Shown one piece after another: positions 37,600-50,364 of a DNA stretch of 64,000 nucleotides. Below the pieces are notes generated by a model. That model saw nothing but the letters and a program-made list of their open reading frames with translations. It was not told the DNA's origin and searched no databases. Where the stretch lies: the NCBI GenBank assembly GCA_027186245.1, contig CP114488.1, forward strand, positions 7,979,501-8,043,500, given 5' to 3'. The position numbers were made by a program, and so were the translations under genes. How positions within the stretch are numbered: the first letter of the stretch is position 1; every line of letters begins with the position of its first letter. This stretch comes from Coriaria nepalensis. Taxonomy: Eukaryota; Streptophyta; Magnoliopsida; Cucurbitales; Coriariaceae.

Positions 37600-40290
37600 T
37601 AATACAGAGCATGCACTATATTACACATAGTAGTGCCCATGTTATTAATCATCAACATAATAATCTCGACAAACATAATCAAAGATGAAATTCTCGATAA
37701 TCAAGATGTCATGTAAATAACCTATCGAATTTTGAAGCACAATAATATTCATGTTTGCAAATAGTAATAGTATGAAATATCAAAGGTGTTAACCACCTCT
37801 ATTCTATAAAAACTTCAACCGAGGTGTTAACAAAGGTGTTAACCACACCACCCATATTGTACCACTATACCGGTCAATCTCAAAATTCTACTTTGTCGGG
37901 ACCTCTATCCATTCAAGGATTCTCAGTGAAGGGGAGGTTGAGTCTCATTTGCTCTTCCCAATGCTTAAACTCGCGTAGACACGACATATGGATGAAATCC
38001 TTACCAATCAAGCAACTATCTTAGTAATATAAATATTATTTTTATATATCATATTATTTATAATATAAGAACGATATTTATAATTATAATTAAATTAATA
38101 TATTATATATAAATTATATAATAAATTTTCTTCGAGGATGATCAACTGGTAGGAGAAGGCAATTCATATTTCTTTTAATTTTTTTTTTGAAAAAAGTTTA
38201 GCTTGGTTAACTGGATTAAAAAGCAAATGACTCAGAAGGGTAACAGAAAGGATAAGGACGATGTGCAAGCTGGCAGTTCATGTTAATTGCGTCCTATTCA
38301 GTAATCATGTTATTATTTTAATTAATGATAATTAAAAATAGAAGTATGTAGATGCGCATGGCATGAGAAGAGATTCTTTTTGTATTATTTCGATTAATCT
38401 TTTTTTTTAATCATGTTTTATCTATTTAATTAATATAACTCTTACTAATACTTTAAAAAATTAAAAAAAATTAAAAAAAAAAAAAAGATACATATTCGAA
38501 AGTCTAATTAAACTTTAAATTAATGGGTGTCATGTTGATTCCGACATACCTGCTTCCTATCTCCCAACTTCAATAACTCAGATGCTAACAAGTCTACTGG
38601 TTGATTATAAGACACCTTATATTAACATATTTCCCTTAAACGAAGATCATATTGTTGTATCATGTAAAGATTATAGAGAAAATTTTATTATATACTATTT
38701 GCCCTATTGCACATCTACCTCATCACTTTTGTATTATACAATCTAAGCTAATTACATTATCTTAGGTTTAATTTTTTGAATTTCTAATTAAAAAGATATA
38801 TCTATACACGTTGATATTTATAATCTTATTAATTTAATATATATATACATATAATAAATCACTCTATTTATTATGGAAAACCTAAATTTTTACTATAATT
38901 AAGTTATTAATTCTAAATTCTTAACAAATAAGTAACAAGATTTGTCCGCATCCAAACACGTGATCAACCCAACTCCCATCACTCTCTACGAAAACAGTCA
39001 ACGAAAGAAAGAGAGAAAAAAAGGGTATAAGAAATAGGAAGATAGAACCTAAAAATAAAAGGCAAAAGCTAATTAGAATGAGGTTAGTGATGCTACTTGA
39101 TTATCTTAATATACATCAACTTTATCACAACTAGCTAATTGTAACCCAATGAGGGACCCACAATTTCGTTACGTGGATGCATAATATATACATATAATAT
39201 ATACAAATAACCCATTACCTACTACTACCCACACAATGGACACAACACTTTCTAGATCACTATTTATGTCCGTTGGCCAAATTTTCGTGTTAGGTTCCTT
39301 CTTACACGACATAAACTAGGTCTTATGCTTCTGTTTTCCAGCCTGTTATTAGTGTTTGATCATTGATGGAGATGTGAGTGTCAAACCCACCATGCTAATT
39401 AAAGAGGTTAATTAATTAATTAATTAATTATTTAATTACTTTTGGAGTTTTCTGGTAAAGATAGACATAGGCTTTTATGTTATGTTTCCCTCAGTGGATA
39501 CTAAAACTTGATATCACGTTTTCTTCTCTAAGTGAGTGTTAGCGTATTAATTAATTAATCTTTTACATTTTTCACGTTCATCCATACAAATTTTAAGGTT
39601 TTCTAATCACATGAATATGACTCGGGGCGTGAGAGAGAGGTGATCTTATTTTATTACAAATTTTAGGTTTTTTTAGTTTCATTGAATTTCGGCTAAAAAT
39701 AAAAAATAGTCACCTTGAATTATGCTTTAATTCATTTTATTAGGTTACGAGAATAATATGTCTACTAAATCTACTATATTATGTTGATAAACTAAGTAAC
39801 TGGTAAGTAATATATTTTAAAATTCAATTTTTTAAAAATATTATATGTTATGATTATAAAAAATTATTTTACCAAATCTACTCTCACTAATATTGATTTT
39901 TTTTACCTTTTTTTCTTTTAAGGAAATGAAATTTTAAAAATAAGTAAAAATTAATTATAAAAAATGATTGACATTAAAAAAATTGACATTGCTAGACGGC
40001 CGATAAGCTCTTGAGTGGTTTTTCTAATCCCATTTTTTCTACACAGGCCACCATTTTGGACAGAATAGAAATCATTGCTTGACGGCCCATCGAAAAGCCC
40101 GATCGCCGATCGGAACAGGCCATTAACTCTCAAGGTACCGTTAAGATGGATATCATTATTATTAGCTGGGCCCAGCAAAAAAAAAGGACGAAAGAGAATA
40201 AAAGGTGTAGTTTGAAGGTAAAGCTGATCCGCATAATTTTTTTGGCCAAAAAAAATTCCGAATGATTTTGACTTTGACTCCGTACAAATT
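37600..40290. other. Intergenic, AT-rich
   Basis: No recognised gene. Includes a (TTAA)n run at about 39409-39432 and A-rich tracts near 38455-38487. A moderately GC-rich piece at 39990-40140 has a 124-codon open frame on the minus strand (40325-39951) that shows no known domain and overlaps the probable PP2C promoter. Confidence 0.5.
39409..39432. repeat. (TTAA)n microsatellite
   Basis: Six consecutive TTAA-type units. Confidence 0.85.
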
Positions 40291-40836
40291 TTATGCTCGA
40301 CTTCTTTCCAATTGGAGTTGTTCACACCTCGAAGGAGTCGAAGAAGCAGACTTCTTTATCTTCACCGCTGTCTTCGGCCTCTTCGCTGCTCCATTTCCGG
40401 CTTCCGTCTGGTTCATTTCTTCCTGAGGCGGAAAGGATACGCTGTGTTCCTTGATTGAGGACCGACAAATTATCCTTCTCGAATCGGTTCGTCTTCTTCC
40501 GAGTTCTCTCTGTTTTCTCATAAGGTTTTATTTATTTAATATTTTTTTTCTGTTGAAGTAGGTGATAGTCTCTCTTCGTTTCTATCTCCCAAATTGTGGA
40601 AGTTTCATGTCAATAAGTGAAGAGAAAAAGAAGAAAAAAAAATCGAACTATAGTAGTAAAAGGATTTATCTTTGGCTCTACTTATTTAGTTCATATTTTG
40701 ATTATTTGATTTTCAGTTGATCTTTGAGCTTTTGGGAGGATTGTGAATGTGATTTTGGATAACTAAAACATTTTTATGATATACTAAGAAACCTTAGTTT
40801 CCTCTCTACCTGTATCAGATTCCCGATCCTGGAGTA

Positions 40837-40922
40837 ATGAAATGTACCTTCTACACAGCATGCAAGGTTTCGGGTTCTGTGAGGCGGTAATCGAATTGAA
40901 ATCATTCTCAAATAGGGCCTAA
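40837..40922 (+). promoter_or_regulatory. Two overlapping upstream ORFs in the PP2C leader
   Basis: An ATG at 40837 opens a 17-codon frame ending TAA at 40890. A second ATG at 40842, in another frame, opens 26 codons ending TAA at 40922, one base before the main ATG at 40924. A polypyrimidine-rich acceptor (CTCTCTACCTGTATCAG, ending 40818) just upstream suggests these lie in the exon that carries the start codon, after a 5'-UTR intron that may begin near 40525. Both would be expected to reduce or condition translation of the phosphatase. Confidence 0.5.
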
Positions 40923-40923
40923 G

Positions 40924-43163
40924 ATGCAATCTGGCTTTGTTTTAGTCCTTAATACTACAGTCTTTTCTAGCGTTCAAAAAGCAATAGCCAGTCAACAGAG
41001 TAGACACTTGACTAACTGTCTTCCTGGACAGAGGAAACTAGTGAGTGTGTTTTCTGGGCTGTCTTGCTCTTTACCATATTCTTCTTTCTCTTCACTATCA
41101 AATCGTACATCTCAGCTTTTGCTTAGCCCCCCGTGTAAGAGAAAATCAATGGCTTCTTCTAGCTCCAAAGCTATTTTTGGAGACGTTTATGTAGACGACG
41201 TTGTTACTACTAGTTCTGGGAATGTCTTGGAACTTGTGAAACCTGCAGGCTTCTTTTTTAATGAGACGAATTCTAGTAGTTTCCATAGTGCCAGAGTGAG
41301 CTTGAGAAAGAAGAAACTATCCAACAACACTCTTATCAGGGGGAAATTTTTGGGTGATGTAACGTGGAGAAATTACAGCTCTAACATATTTGCTGGAGTG
41401 AATAATCTTCATGCCTGCTTTGCTTGTGGGGCTGCTGCTGATGTGTCATTTGATGGTAGCTCTCATGAGGAACAATTTGCAAATGCCACCATTTTTTTGA
41501 CTCCGTATGTGCACTCATCATATATCTAGCTTTACTTCTTTTCCCTGGTTTGTTTCATTGGTTTTAACTGGATTTGTGAAAACTGGACTTGTTGGGAATA
41601 GGAGTCTAAAATGCTAAATCTAACTAAGCCTTTGTTTATTCCTTTTATAGAATAGACCATTAGGAAAGATAGCAAGTACTATTTTATAATGTTCTTATTA
41701 CTGTTTCTTGCTTGCATCGGACTATAGAGCTATTTCGGGTGAGAGAACCCTAAAGCTGCTTTCAGGATCTTGTTATCTACCACATCCGGCCAAGGCAAAG
41801 ACAGGTGGAGAGGATGCTCACTTTATATGTGTTGATGAACAAGTGGTTGGAGTGGCAGATGGGGTGGGTGGCTGGGCTGATGTTGGCGTTGATGCTGGGC
41901 TATTTGCACGGGAACTTATGTCTAACTCAGTAAGAGTGATTCAGGAGGAGCCCAGAGATTTGATTGACCCTTTTAGAGTTTTAGAGAAAGCTCACTCGGG
42001 AACAAAATCTAGGGGTTCGTCAACAGCCTGCATCATTGCTCTTTTGGAGAAGGTTCGTTGCCTTTGTTTCTACATGAGTACACAACTTTTTGTGCCTTCA
42101 TATTTCTTCAAATTCATGAATGGAAATTTCTGCCAAGAATAGTGAGTCAAATGAAAATTTAATATGTAAGAGCTGCAAAAACCGAAATGACCCTTTGGCC
42201 TCAGATGAGTATTATTGTCTTTTGATTATAAAGAAAGAATTAATTATTTTCATCTGATTTCAAATCCTTTAAAATTACCCACCGATTCTCTACCTTACAT
42301 AAGTTCCTTGCTTGATATGTTGTCCCACCGTGATGACAGCACATTTTATTTCAGCTTAAAATTTGGCGTCTTGTATTGACTTCTTTGTCCAGACAACACA
42401 CTCACACGCATACCTTCAAATGATTCAGGGTTTATTGTTCCATGCTCGGATACTTGCATAATGCTGATAGCTTTTTGTTCCTCAGAACTGCTGTGTTCAA
42501 GCTTGGAATAGAATTTAGAATTTTAGTAACATAAACGTTTCCTGTTACTGTTTATGATCAGTTCGTATCATCTGCTTTTCCTGCAGGAATTAGACGCCAT
42601 TAATCTAGGAGATAGTGGATTCCTTGTAGTTAGAGATGGAAGCACAATCTTCCGATCCCCAGCACAGCAACATGGCTTCAATTTCCCATACCAGTTGGAT
42701 AGCGATAACGAAGGCGATTTGCCCAGTTCAGGACAGGTCACTTTTATCACCTTCGCTGATCAGTTTTATTTCGTAGCCGCCTAAAAAGTTGGTTAGGTTA
42801 TTGACCTGTTCTTTGAAAAACATCTATGTAGTATATATATTAAAGAGTGCTTTGCAAAATAACTGTGGCCAGGTTTTCAGAATTCTGGCTGAAGCAGGGG
42901 ATGTAATTGTTGTTGGGACAGATGGGTTATTTGACAACCTCTATGAACACGACATTGTGGCAGTTGTTATTGATTCTAAAAGGACTGGGTTGGAATCTCA
43001 AGCAACTGCTCAGAAGCTAGCATCTTTAGCCCAAGAGCGGGCGATGGATAGGAATAGGCCTACACCATTCTCTGATGGGGCCCACGAGGCTGGGTTCCGG
43101 TACTATGGGGGAAAACTTGATGACATCACTGTTGTTGTGTCCTATGTAGCTAGCTCGTCCTGA
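40924..43163 (+). CDS. Protein phosphatase 2C, PP2C55/PP2C80 (PTC7-like) type
   Basis: Four exons (40924-41504, 41728-42052, 42587-42736, 42873-43163) encode 448 residues, with GT-AG junctions throughout. The PP2C/SpoIIE-type catalytic domain fills residues ~205-445. Metal-binding and core motifs are GGEDAHF (220-226), ADGVGGW (237-243), the SSTAC segment, NLGDSGF (308-314), GTDGLFDNL (367-375) and [10 protein letters not shown] (434-443). The enzyme is a Mg/Mn-dependent Ser/Thr phosphatase. This subgroup is short of ABA co-receptor features and resembles yeast PTC7. The first ~190 residues are Ser-rich and basic with few acidic residues at the start, compatible with organelle targeting, but the signal was not tested. 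SGSCYLPHP and the end of the domain agree with Arabidopsis PP2C55 and PP2C80. The start was chosen as the first Met in the first exon; a Met at about residue 75 ([10 protein letters not shown]) is an alternative. Confidence 0.93.
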
Positions 43164-46100
43164 CTTTGATCTGGATTCTTCAGTCTAGCATCAAAACATA
43201 TGATCTGGATTCTCCACGGCTGCCGTGGGCTGGAAAGCCCTTTAAACCCCTCATATTTTAGTCCAAGAAAGACTAGTGGAGTAAGTTAAGGAGGGATTTT
43301 TTTTGCTTTGTTCCTATTGGATTATCATAAACATAAAGTTCGTTTACTATACAATTTAGGGGCTCTATTGTTTTCTGTAACGAGATTTTCTAAAGTTTAA
43401 TCTTTTTTCGATCAAATCTCACCTCAAGTTCTATAATTTGTTTGGTATTCAAACGAGACGAGTCTACTGCACTTGTTCTCGGTTAGAAGTCAACCATAGA
43501 ATACTAAAAATGATAAGAGGCATGAAAGCTTTGTTCTCATTTTCTTCATGATTCAAAGCCACGATGATCACTTGAATTATTTCCAGTATATACTATGATT
43601 ATATGAAAGAGTCAACTAGAGTTATTAAAAAGCAATTATTTCCAGTTTTTTTTTTTTTGTTGTAATGTTTTGGGAATAAATTTTATCCATATTTATTTAT
43701 TATAGTATCAAAACCGGAATGTTAGATTTTGACTATAACCTTGTAGCAATGCTACGCATAAGGAAAGATATTAGACTTTGCATTTGTCCAACAAAAAATT
43801 TTAGTTGAATTATTATAGTATATGTAAAATTGACTCCCTCCTTCTTTAAGTTAGGGTTTGAGAGTAAATTCTACCAAAATCTGTTTATCATGATAATCAC
43901 ATGTTAAGTAATTATGTGTTACATAATCAATAGCTTAATTTAATTGATCATATTATTCCTAAAATGGATTTTTTATTTTTATTTTGTTTTTTTCCTTCTA
44001 ATTGTCACCTTCAAAATATTCTTGAGGAAGGTGGAGATGTCGATGGTCTCGATTAGTCTTGTCATCCCATTCAAGTGCCAATACGTAATAGAATACTACC
44101 TCATATTTTTCTTTTTCGTGTAAATAGGCCACGTAGAGCATGTGGAGGAATCAAATAAGAAAAAGAGCTAGTTTGTGGCGGTAAAGATAACTAATTCAAT
44201 ACTAAATAATAATACATAATATAAAAAATCCAAATACGATTACATCCCTAAGGATCCTCTCCTTCACACATTATTAAATGGGCCCACAGGCCCAAAAGAT
44301 ATATATATATATATGCATGCATGTATGTATATATTATATATACGATAGAGATTTATTTTATTTATTGTTAATGAAACGAATGGTAACAAAAGAAAATTTA
44401 AATCTTATGGTACCGACGTGTTAGTAATATTCGCTTAAATACTTTAAAGTGTTGGATTTTTTTCTAAAATGAAATTGATTAAAAGTTTAAAGCTTAAAAA
44501 ATATTTAATAAATATAATTAAATATATTTCATATTAGAAATGGAGAAACTTTTCAAGGTATTTATAAACATTTAAATCTTATGGTATGATACTATTTAAA
44601 AGGTTGACAGTTAAAACGGTTAGTTACCGTTAGAGTTTGAATTTCAGAAATTTAAATATATGATCGTTAAAACAGTTTAACTATTTTAATGAAGAAGTGT
44701 GACTGTTCGTGAAATAGTACATTGTTTCACGAACATGTGCCAAAATTTGCCGATAAATACGAGAAACCTGTAGAGAATAAATAATCTTCTTCTACCGATT
44801 TTTCTTATTGTCAGAAACCGAGCACATTCCATAACAAAGTTTCACTATTGTTTGTGAGATTTTGTAAAAGATTGTCATAACCCGAAAACTATTTTCACAG
44901 TAACCTAAAGCAATTTAAGAGAGTAAAAATATCATTTTTTGGAAAACGTATCTGTTACGTATTTCAAGTCTCGATTCCAACTTTCATCAACACAAAGAGT
45001 TTCTCTACCAAAAAACTTGTTTTTAGTATTTTTCAATTATACAAAAAATCATATAAGAATTTATTATTATTTAATTTATTTAATTATCTTATTATTGGCG
45101 TCTTATCCGAATCAATTTTTGATTCTGCATTTGTGATTTTACTAGTATTAGTGAACAATCAAGGGAATAACTCTTTTATAATATATATGTATGTATGTAT
45201 GTTTGTATGTATCACTCTCTTCCTTTTCTCTTGAGTGCGTAGAGGCCATCTTTTTGTAAGAATTATAGATATCAATTAGAATCTTCAACCCTTCTTCTTC
45301 ATCATCTTTTGTGTATCACAAGCTTCAATTTTCCACCGCGTGTGTTCCGTGTAAAGCTCAAACCTTAATTGCTAAGTACATGACCTAATCATATTCTCTT
45401 CATATATTACTAATACATAGGCTAATGCTATACATACCTTTATATATATATATATATGCATACATGCTAAACATATCGTTTGAGAAAGTAAACTAAGGGG
45501 GGAAAAGGAAAGGGAAAAAAGAAGACGTTAACGTATGCGTCTTTGAATTTATTAAAACAATAATCAATTATTATGGAATCATTATGACTTTTTTTTACAC
45601 TATTATATATATATATATATATATTAAACCTTTTAATATTGTGAAAAATAGTTGAGAAATATCATTGTGATTTTTCCACAAAAAAAAAAAATTATTCATA
45701 AGAGTGAAAATATATGGATAAATAAATTATTACAATCTAATAATCTTAAACGAATCAAAAAGAGAAAAGAAGTGAAAATATCAATCTATTAGTGTCACAC
45801 TTACGAACATATCTTACAAATTTATTACAAATTTTTGGAAACAAAGTATCATTTTTCATTTTTCCTTCTAGTTAGGACTTAGGTAGCTAGATATGATATT
45901 ATCTTTGTACGTCATTGTGATTCTACTTTATACGTCATAATTGATTATTTAATATTATAAAGGATGATTTGGATGCATTATTACTTTGGTTAAGTATGTA
46001 AGTAAGTTAATTAAGATATATGACAAAGGATCAACGGTGTTTTTATAGTAATAGTAGTTGTATTATTCTTATCTCCACACCCAATCTACCAAAACAATTT

Positions 46101-46386
46101 TAACTAGGACAAGTTAATAAAAGTGTAATGTAGTACATGTCTGGTTAGTCCTAGCTTACTCTAATTCATTTCGTCATACATATGATATCATCCTAATATA
46201 GATTAAACTAATGTTTCCAAAATTCGAAATGCGTTGGATCCATTTTATGAGTTCACACTATATAAACATAATAATTAGTAATTAATTGCATTTAAAAATT
46301 GTATAAGAAAATCATTAAAGGTGTCCATATAAAATAGGCATATGATAGATATGGTTGAAAATGACATGAGTGATGAGTATATTGTG

Positions 46387-46387
<1 letters not shown>

Positions 46388-46440
<53 letters not shown>
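46388..46440. repeat. (AAT)n microsatellite, about 17 units
   Basis: Uninterrupted AAT trinucleotides over about 50 bases, long enough to be polymorphic. Confidence 0.9.
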
Positions 46441-46441
<1 letters not shown>

Positions 46442-46608
46442 TTATCTTATTTTATAGATATGAAATTTTAAAATATATTTATATGTATTGTATTTTTATT
46501 ATTTAAGACTGATTATTTTTTATTTCAGTATCACTTTCTTTTTATCAAGATAAAAATATATTTCCTATTAAAATATTAGAAAATGATCTCATACTTATCT
46601 CTTTATTC

Positions 46609-46760
46609 TTCAATCACGCTCTCCGTATTGAACATCGGGACCTAGGCTGACGACCTCAACGCTCTTCAATCATGCTCTTCGTATTTAGCCTCAACCACAC
46701 CATGACCCATCCTATTAGAACATCGGGACCTAGGCTGACAACCTCAACCTCGGATCCTCA
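46609..46760. repeat. Local direct duplication
   Basis: AACATCGGGACCTAGGCTGA occurs near 46631 and again near 46709, each followed by C(G/A)ACCTCAAC. CTTCAATCACGCTCTCCGTA near 46609 returns as a close copy near 46663. The copies interleave. No function recognised. Confidence 0.75.
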
Positions 46761-48587
46761 GCCCCGGCAATCTCGTATCACACTTCTACCTTCCAGAGTT
46801 ATCAAGCCTATGACTTGTGATGCTCTTCAGATCAATCAGTCACACGGCTTTCAGTCTTATACTGAGAATGATCGAAATCTTGGTCCAGCACTAACAATCA
46901 TCATGAACATAATTTTTTTGATTTGACTATATGTATAGTAAACGATGAACATAAAAATTTTGCTTACATTTAAATGAACATTAAAATATATGTAGTTATA
47001 ATAAGATGTGGAAAAGCCTAAAGTAGACAGATACACGAAATGAAACCCAACTGTTTATTAGACATATGTCAAATCATATTTCTAAACCTGTTTTTAACTT
47101 TTTTTACAAAAATTAACGATAATATGTAAACGGACAGATAAATTTGGCAATCCGCCGTCGGCACCGTCGATTCCAACTTCGAAGGAAAAGGAATATATTC
47201 TCCTCCTCCTCCCTTCTTTCCCCTTCGCCGTCAAAAGGCAGAAAGGTGTACTACGTGGGCGGGTTTTGTTCGAGCATCTACAGTTCTGCTCAATGCATCC
47301 ATGCATTCCCATGCATGTCCGACAAATGAGCCAACCTAGCTATACGATTTTTCTTCACTTATAAAACACTATTCTGCTTTCTAATTATTTTTCAATTTGA
47401 AATTTTTTTGAGAACTTACATCTTTTTTTATCATTTTAACCAAAAAGAAAATTCCAACAATAAGATTATGATTTTATTTTATTTTTCAATGGTAACCCAT
47501 CATCTAATTAGGGCATAATTTAGAATGGTCTTCTTTTTCTTTTTCTTTTTCTTTTTTCTTCCCCACATATTATTAATATTGTTTGCTTTGGAAGATAACT
47601 CAAAGCATCCAAACTCCAAAATAGGAAGTAACTAACCATGCCACGCTATTTTTTTTTTCCGAGCCACTTTGATGGATATCCATACGTCAAAGATGGGATG
47701 ATATACGTAATGTCAAGTGTTAGTTAAAAGTGTGAACAAGCAAAGTTGATTAGTAACTAAACCCAATTAGGATTCCCTAGTTCGTAGTCATCAATTAGCT
47801 AATTTTCCACCGTATCATTCTTAGTTTTAGTTATTTTTAAAGAAAAAATAAGATGGGTACTTATATTTTCAGTTTCTGATTATATTGACCGAGATTAATT
47901 TTGTGATTCAATAGAATTGAAACACCAAAAGAATATCAATCTAGTCAAAGACATTTTAACTTTGAAAAATTATCCACAAGTATCGGTACTCTATAACTAC
48001 TTGTATAAATATAAAAATTTTAAAAAATTAGGTTACTTCTTGTAAGCAGACCGATCCAAATTAGCTCGATCTGACTGCCACATCATCAACAGTTTGGATC
48101 GGTATGAATCATATATATCCAAACTCGTCTGACTCTCTATGGAGATTAATTATTTTTTATCTAACCATTTATAAAATATCATATCATTTAGTAAAATGAA
48201 TTTATGATATTGCTTCAACTATTTTATTAAATTTCATAAATATAATTCATTACATGGTGTGCCATTTTATAGATTATTGGATAAAATTTTGAATAAATCT
48301 ATAGTATAGGTTCAGACAATTTCAGATATATATGATTCGGATCAAATCCAACATTATCAATAAAAAGTAATAATAAGGATAAATTAAAGTCTAATTCAAA
48401 ATTCATTTACTTTTTTACATCATTAATCATTATTCTTATATTTTTCCCCATAAGAACTTCATTTTTTCATGTTTATCCAATTCATTATCTCATTCACCTA
48501 AAAAGTGGTCTTGTATTTCTATTTATTATCTAATATTAAACCCTAGTCTACCTCTTATATATTAGAGACTTATATACAAAATATAAT

Positions 48588-50360
48588 TCTTTCATGGTAT
48601 TAGAGCTTTTCTCCAGCTAACACCCTACCATGTCCGATTCCAACTCGGCAATTACTCTTCCTCTAACCAACACAACCACAACTCCACTGCCATCAACCAA
48701 CACGACCACTATGAACAACTTCAGCCTTCCACCATTACCAATCCATAACATCACCAGCTTCATCTCTATTCACTTAGATGGCACCAACACCTGTCGACCA
48801 TGCTTGCCCTACAATCGAGGAAGCATGACCACTTTTTTTGCTCAGTCATCAATGCCACTTTATCTCTTACCATCGCTCATCTTGTTCTTGGATGCGTCAC
48901 TGCATGTGATCTCTGCCTCACCTTGGTTAGCGAATACATGCACCAATGCATGACTAAGAAGTCTTTTCTAAAGTCTTAACTTCAAACCATCAAACAATGT
49001 AATCTTTCCATCTCTGATTACTCAACTAGTGTGAAGAAACTTACGGATTCCTTCACTGCCCTTGGTATGTTTGTCAATGACTCCGACTCAATCTTGCATG
49101 TTCTTAATGGCCTTGTACCGGACTACCATCAATTTGTTACCACCAGAGCTCCTCTCAATCCAACACCAGTGACGGTGGTGATCACAGACGTGGCTTGAAT
49201 CGGGGTCGTGGTAGTCGTGGCTCCTTTTTCCGTTCAAATTCTTGCCAAATCTGTAACAATCTAATCATCTTGCTTCCCGATGCAAATATCGTTACTCGAA
49301 ATCCTGTAATAATACCAACTCCTCCGATTTTCAGTCGCCCAACCACAACTACCCAGCCTCATGGTTTTCTCCCACCGCTCACCTATCACAACAGATCCCA
49401 CAACTTCATCAATTCTCGTCGAGTATCTCGAGCTCTAAAAACATTTTCTCTGTGGGTCCCCTTTTTTCGCATTCAGCCTTTGGTGCAGGTCCCACTAACG
49501 TTAACATCTCTTCATTCCATGCAGACTCAGCCCCACACTCCTTATTGGGCCACCCTCTAGCCATAGGCCATCTCTCACAACCCACCACTCCCACGCACTA
49601 CCCAAATATGCATGCTCATGCATCCGAGTCAAGTCCCACGTACAGATCTGATTTCTCCTTTTTCTCACCATTCATTATATCTAATTGGCTGTCGGATAGT
49701 GGAGTTACATTACACATGACTTCATATCCTTCAATTCCTCAGCAATCTCACCCTTGTAACGGCTCGGATGACATCATCATCGGTAATGGTAATTTTCTTT
49801 CCATCATACAAATAGACCGCACTACCCTACAAACTTCTTCCCATCCCCTCTCTCTTAATAATGTCCTTCTAGTTCTGGTCTCACCCGTAAGTTACTCTCT
49901 ATCGGTCAACTTACTCGTGATAACTCTTGTCTTCTCACCTTCTTATTTTGTTCTGAAGGATCTCAAGTCTAAAGTTTAGCTTCTCTAAGTTCTAGCTCTA
50001 GGCAATCTTTTCCCGTTCTCCATCCCTTGAGCTGCTCTTCCATCATCCCGCTCTTCGGCTTCACTTTGGCACAATTGTCTTGGTCACCTTTGTCTTTCAT
50101 TCTTCGTCAAATGAAGTATTCTGTTCCACATTTATTTTCCAATTTTTTAAATGTAAACCAGCTTCATGATAGTTATCACCAAGCCAAAAGTAGTTATTTT
50201 ACAGTTTTCTCATCGTCTCTCTCGTAGTATGCCTTCTTTATTCTTAATTCATTATGACATTTGGAGTCATTTCCTGATTTTATCTTATTCGAGTTTTTAT
50301 TATCTCATTACTTTCATTGATGATTATAGTCATTTCACCTAGTTTATACAACAATAAATC
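48588..50360 (+). mobile_element. 5'-part of a Ty1/copia retrotransposon, truncated and decayed
   Basis: TGGTATTAGAGC at 48595-48606 is one base off the copia primer-binding site, so an LTR should end just before it. Downstream, in broken plus-strand frames, come the Asn/Thr/Pro-rich gag start (MSDSNSAITLPL) and a gag core near 49000-49165 (LTDSFTALGMFVNDSDSILH). Then follow an Arg/Gly run, a CCHC-like zinc knuckle split by a frameshift near 49240-49285, and the protease core WLSDSGVTLHM near 49688. A GAG-pre-integrase region ends near 50225 (LHDSYHQAKSS), and the first integrase residues (TFIDDYSHFTWF pattern) lie near 50310-50345. Similarity stops there: no remaining integrase, reverse transcriptase or 3' LTR follows. 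Confidence 0.8.
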
Positions 50361-50364
50361 TGAT

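Larger units (their letters stand above)
43164..48580. other. PP2C 3' flank and long intergenic region
   Basis: The first 200 bases or so are likely 3' UTR. The rest is AT-rich with microsatellites (TATG repeats at 45183-45212, (AT)n at 45441-45457 and 45604-45624, (AAT)n at 46388-46440), a local duplication at 46609-46760 and a GC-richer island at 47110-47330. No frame shows a known domain. Confidence 0.55.

Noticed and set aside
39951..40325. 124-codon minus-strand frame upstream of the PP2C gene
   Set aside because: No recognisable domain, low-complexity ends, and a position in the likely promoter; kept only as a remark on the intergenic stretch.
40291..40521. 76-codon minus-strand frame rich in Lys and Arg
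   Set aside because: Lies over the probable 5' leader of the PP2C gene and shows no family features.
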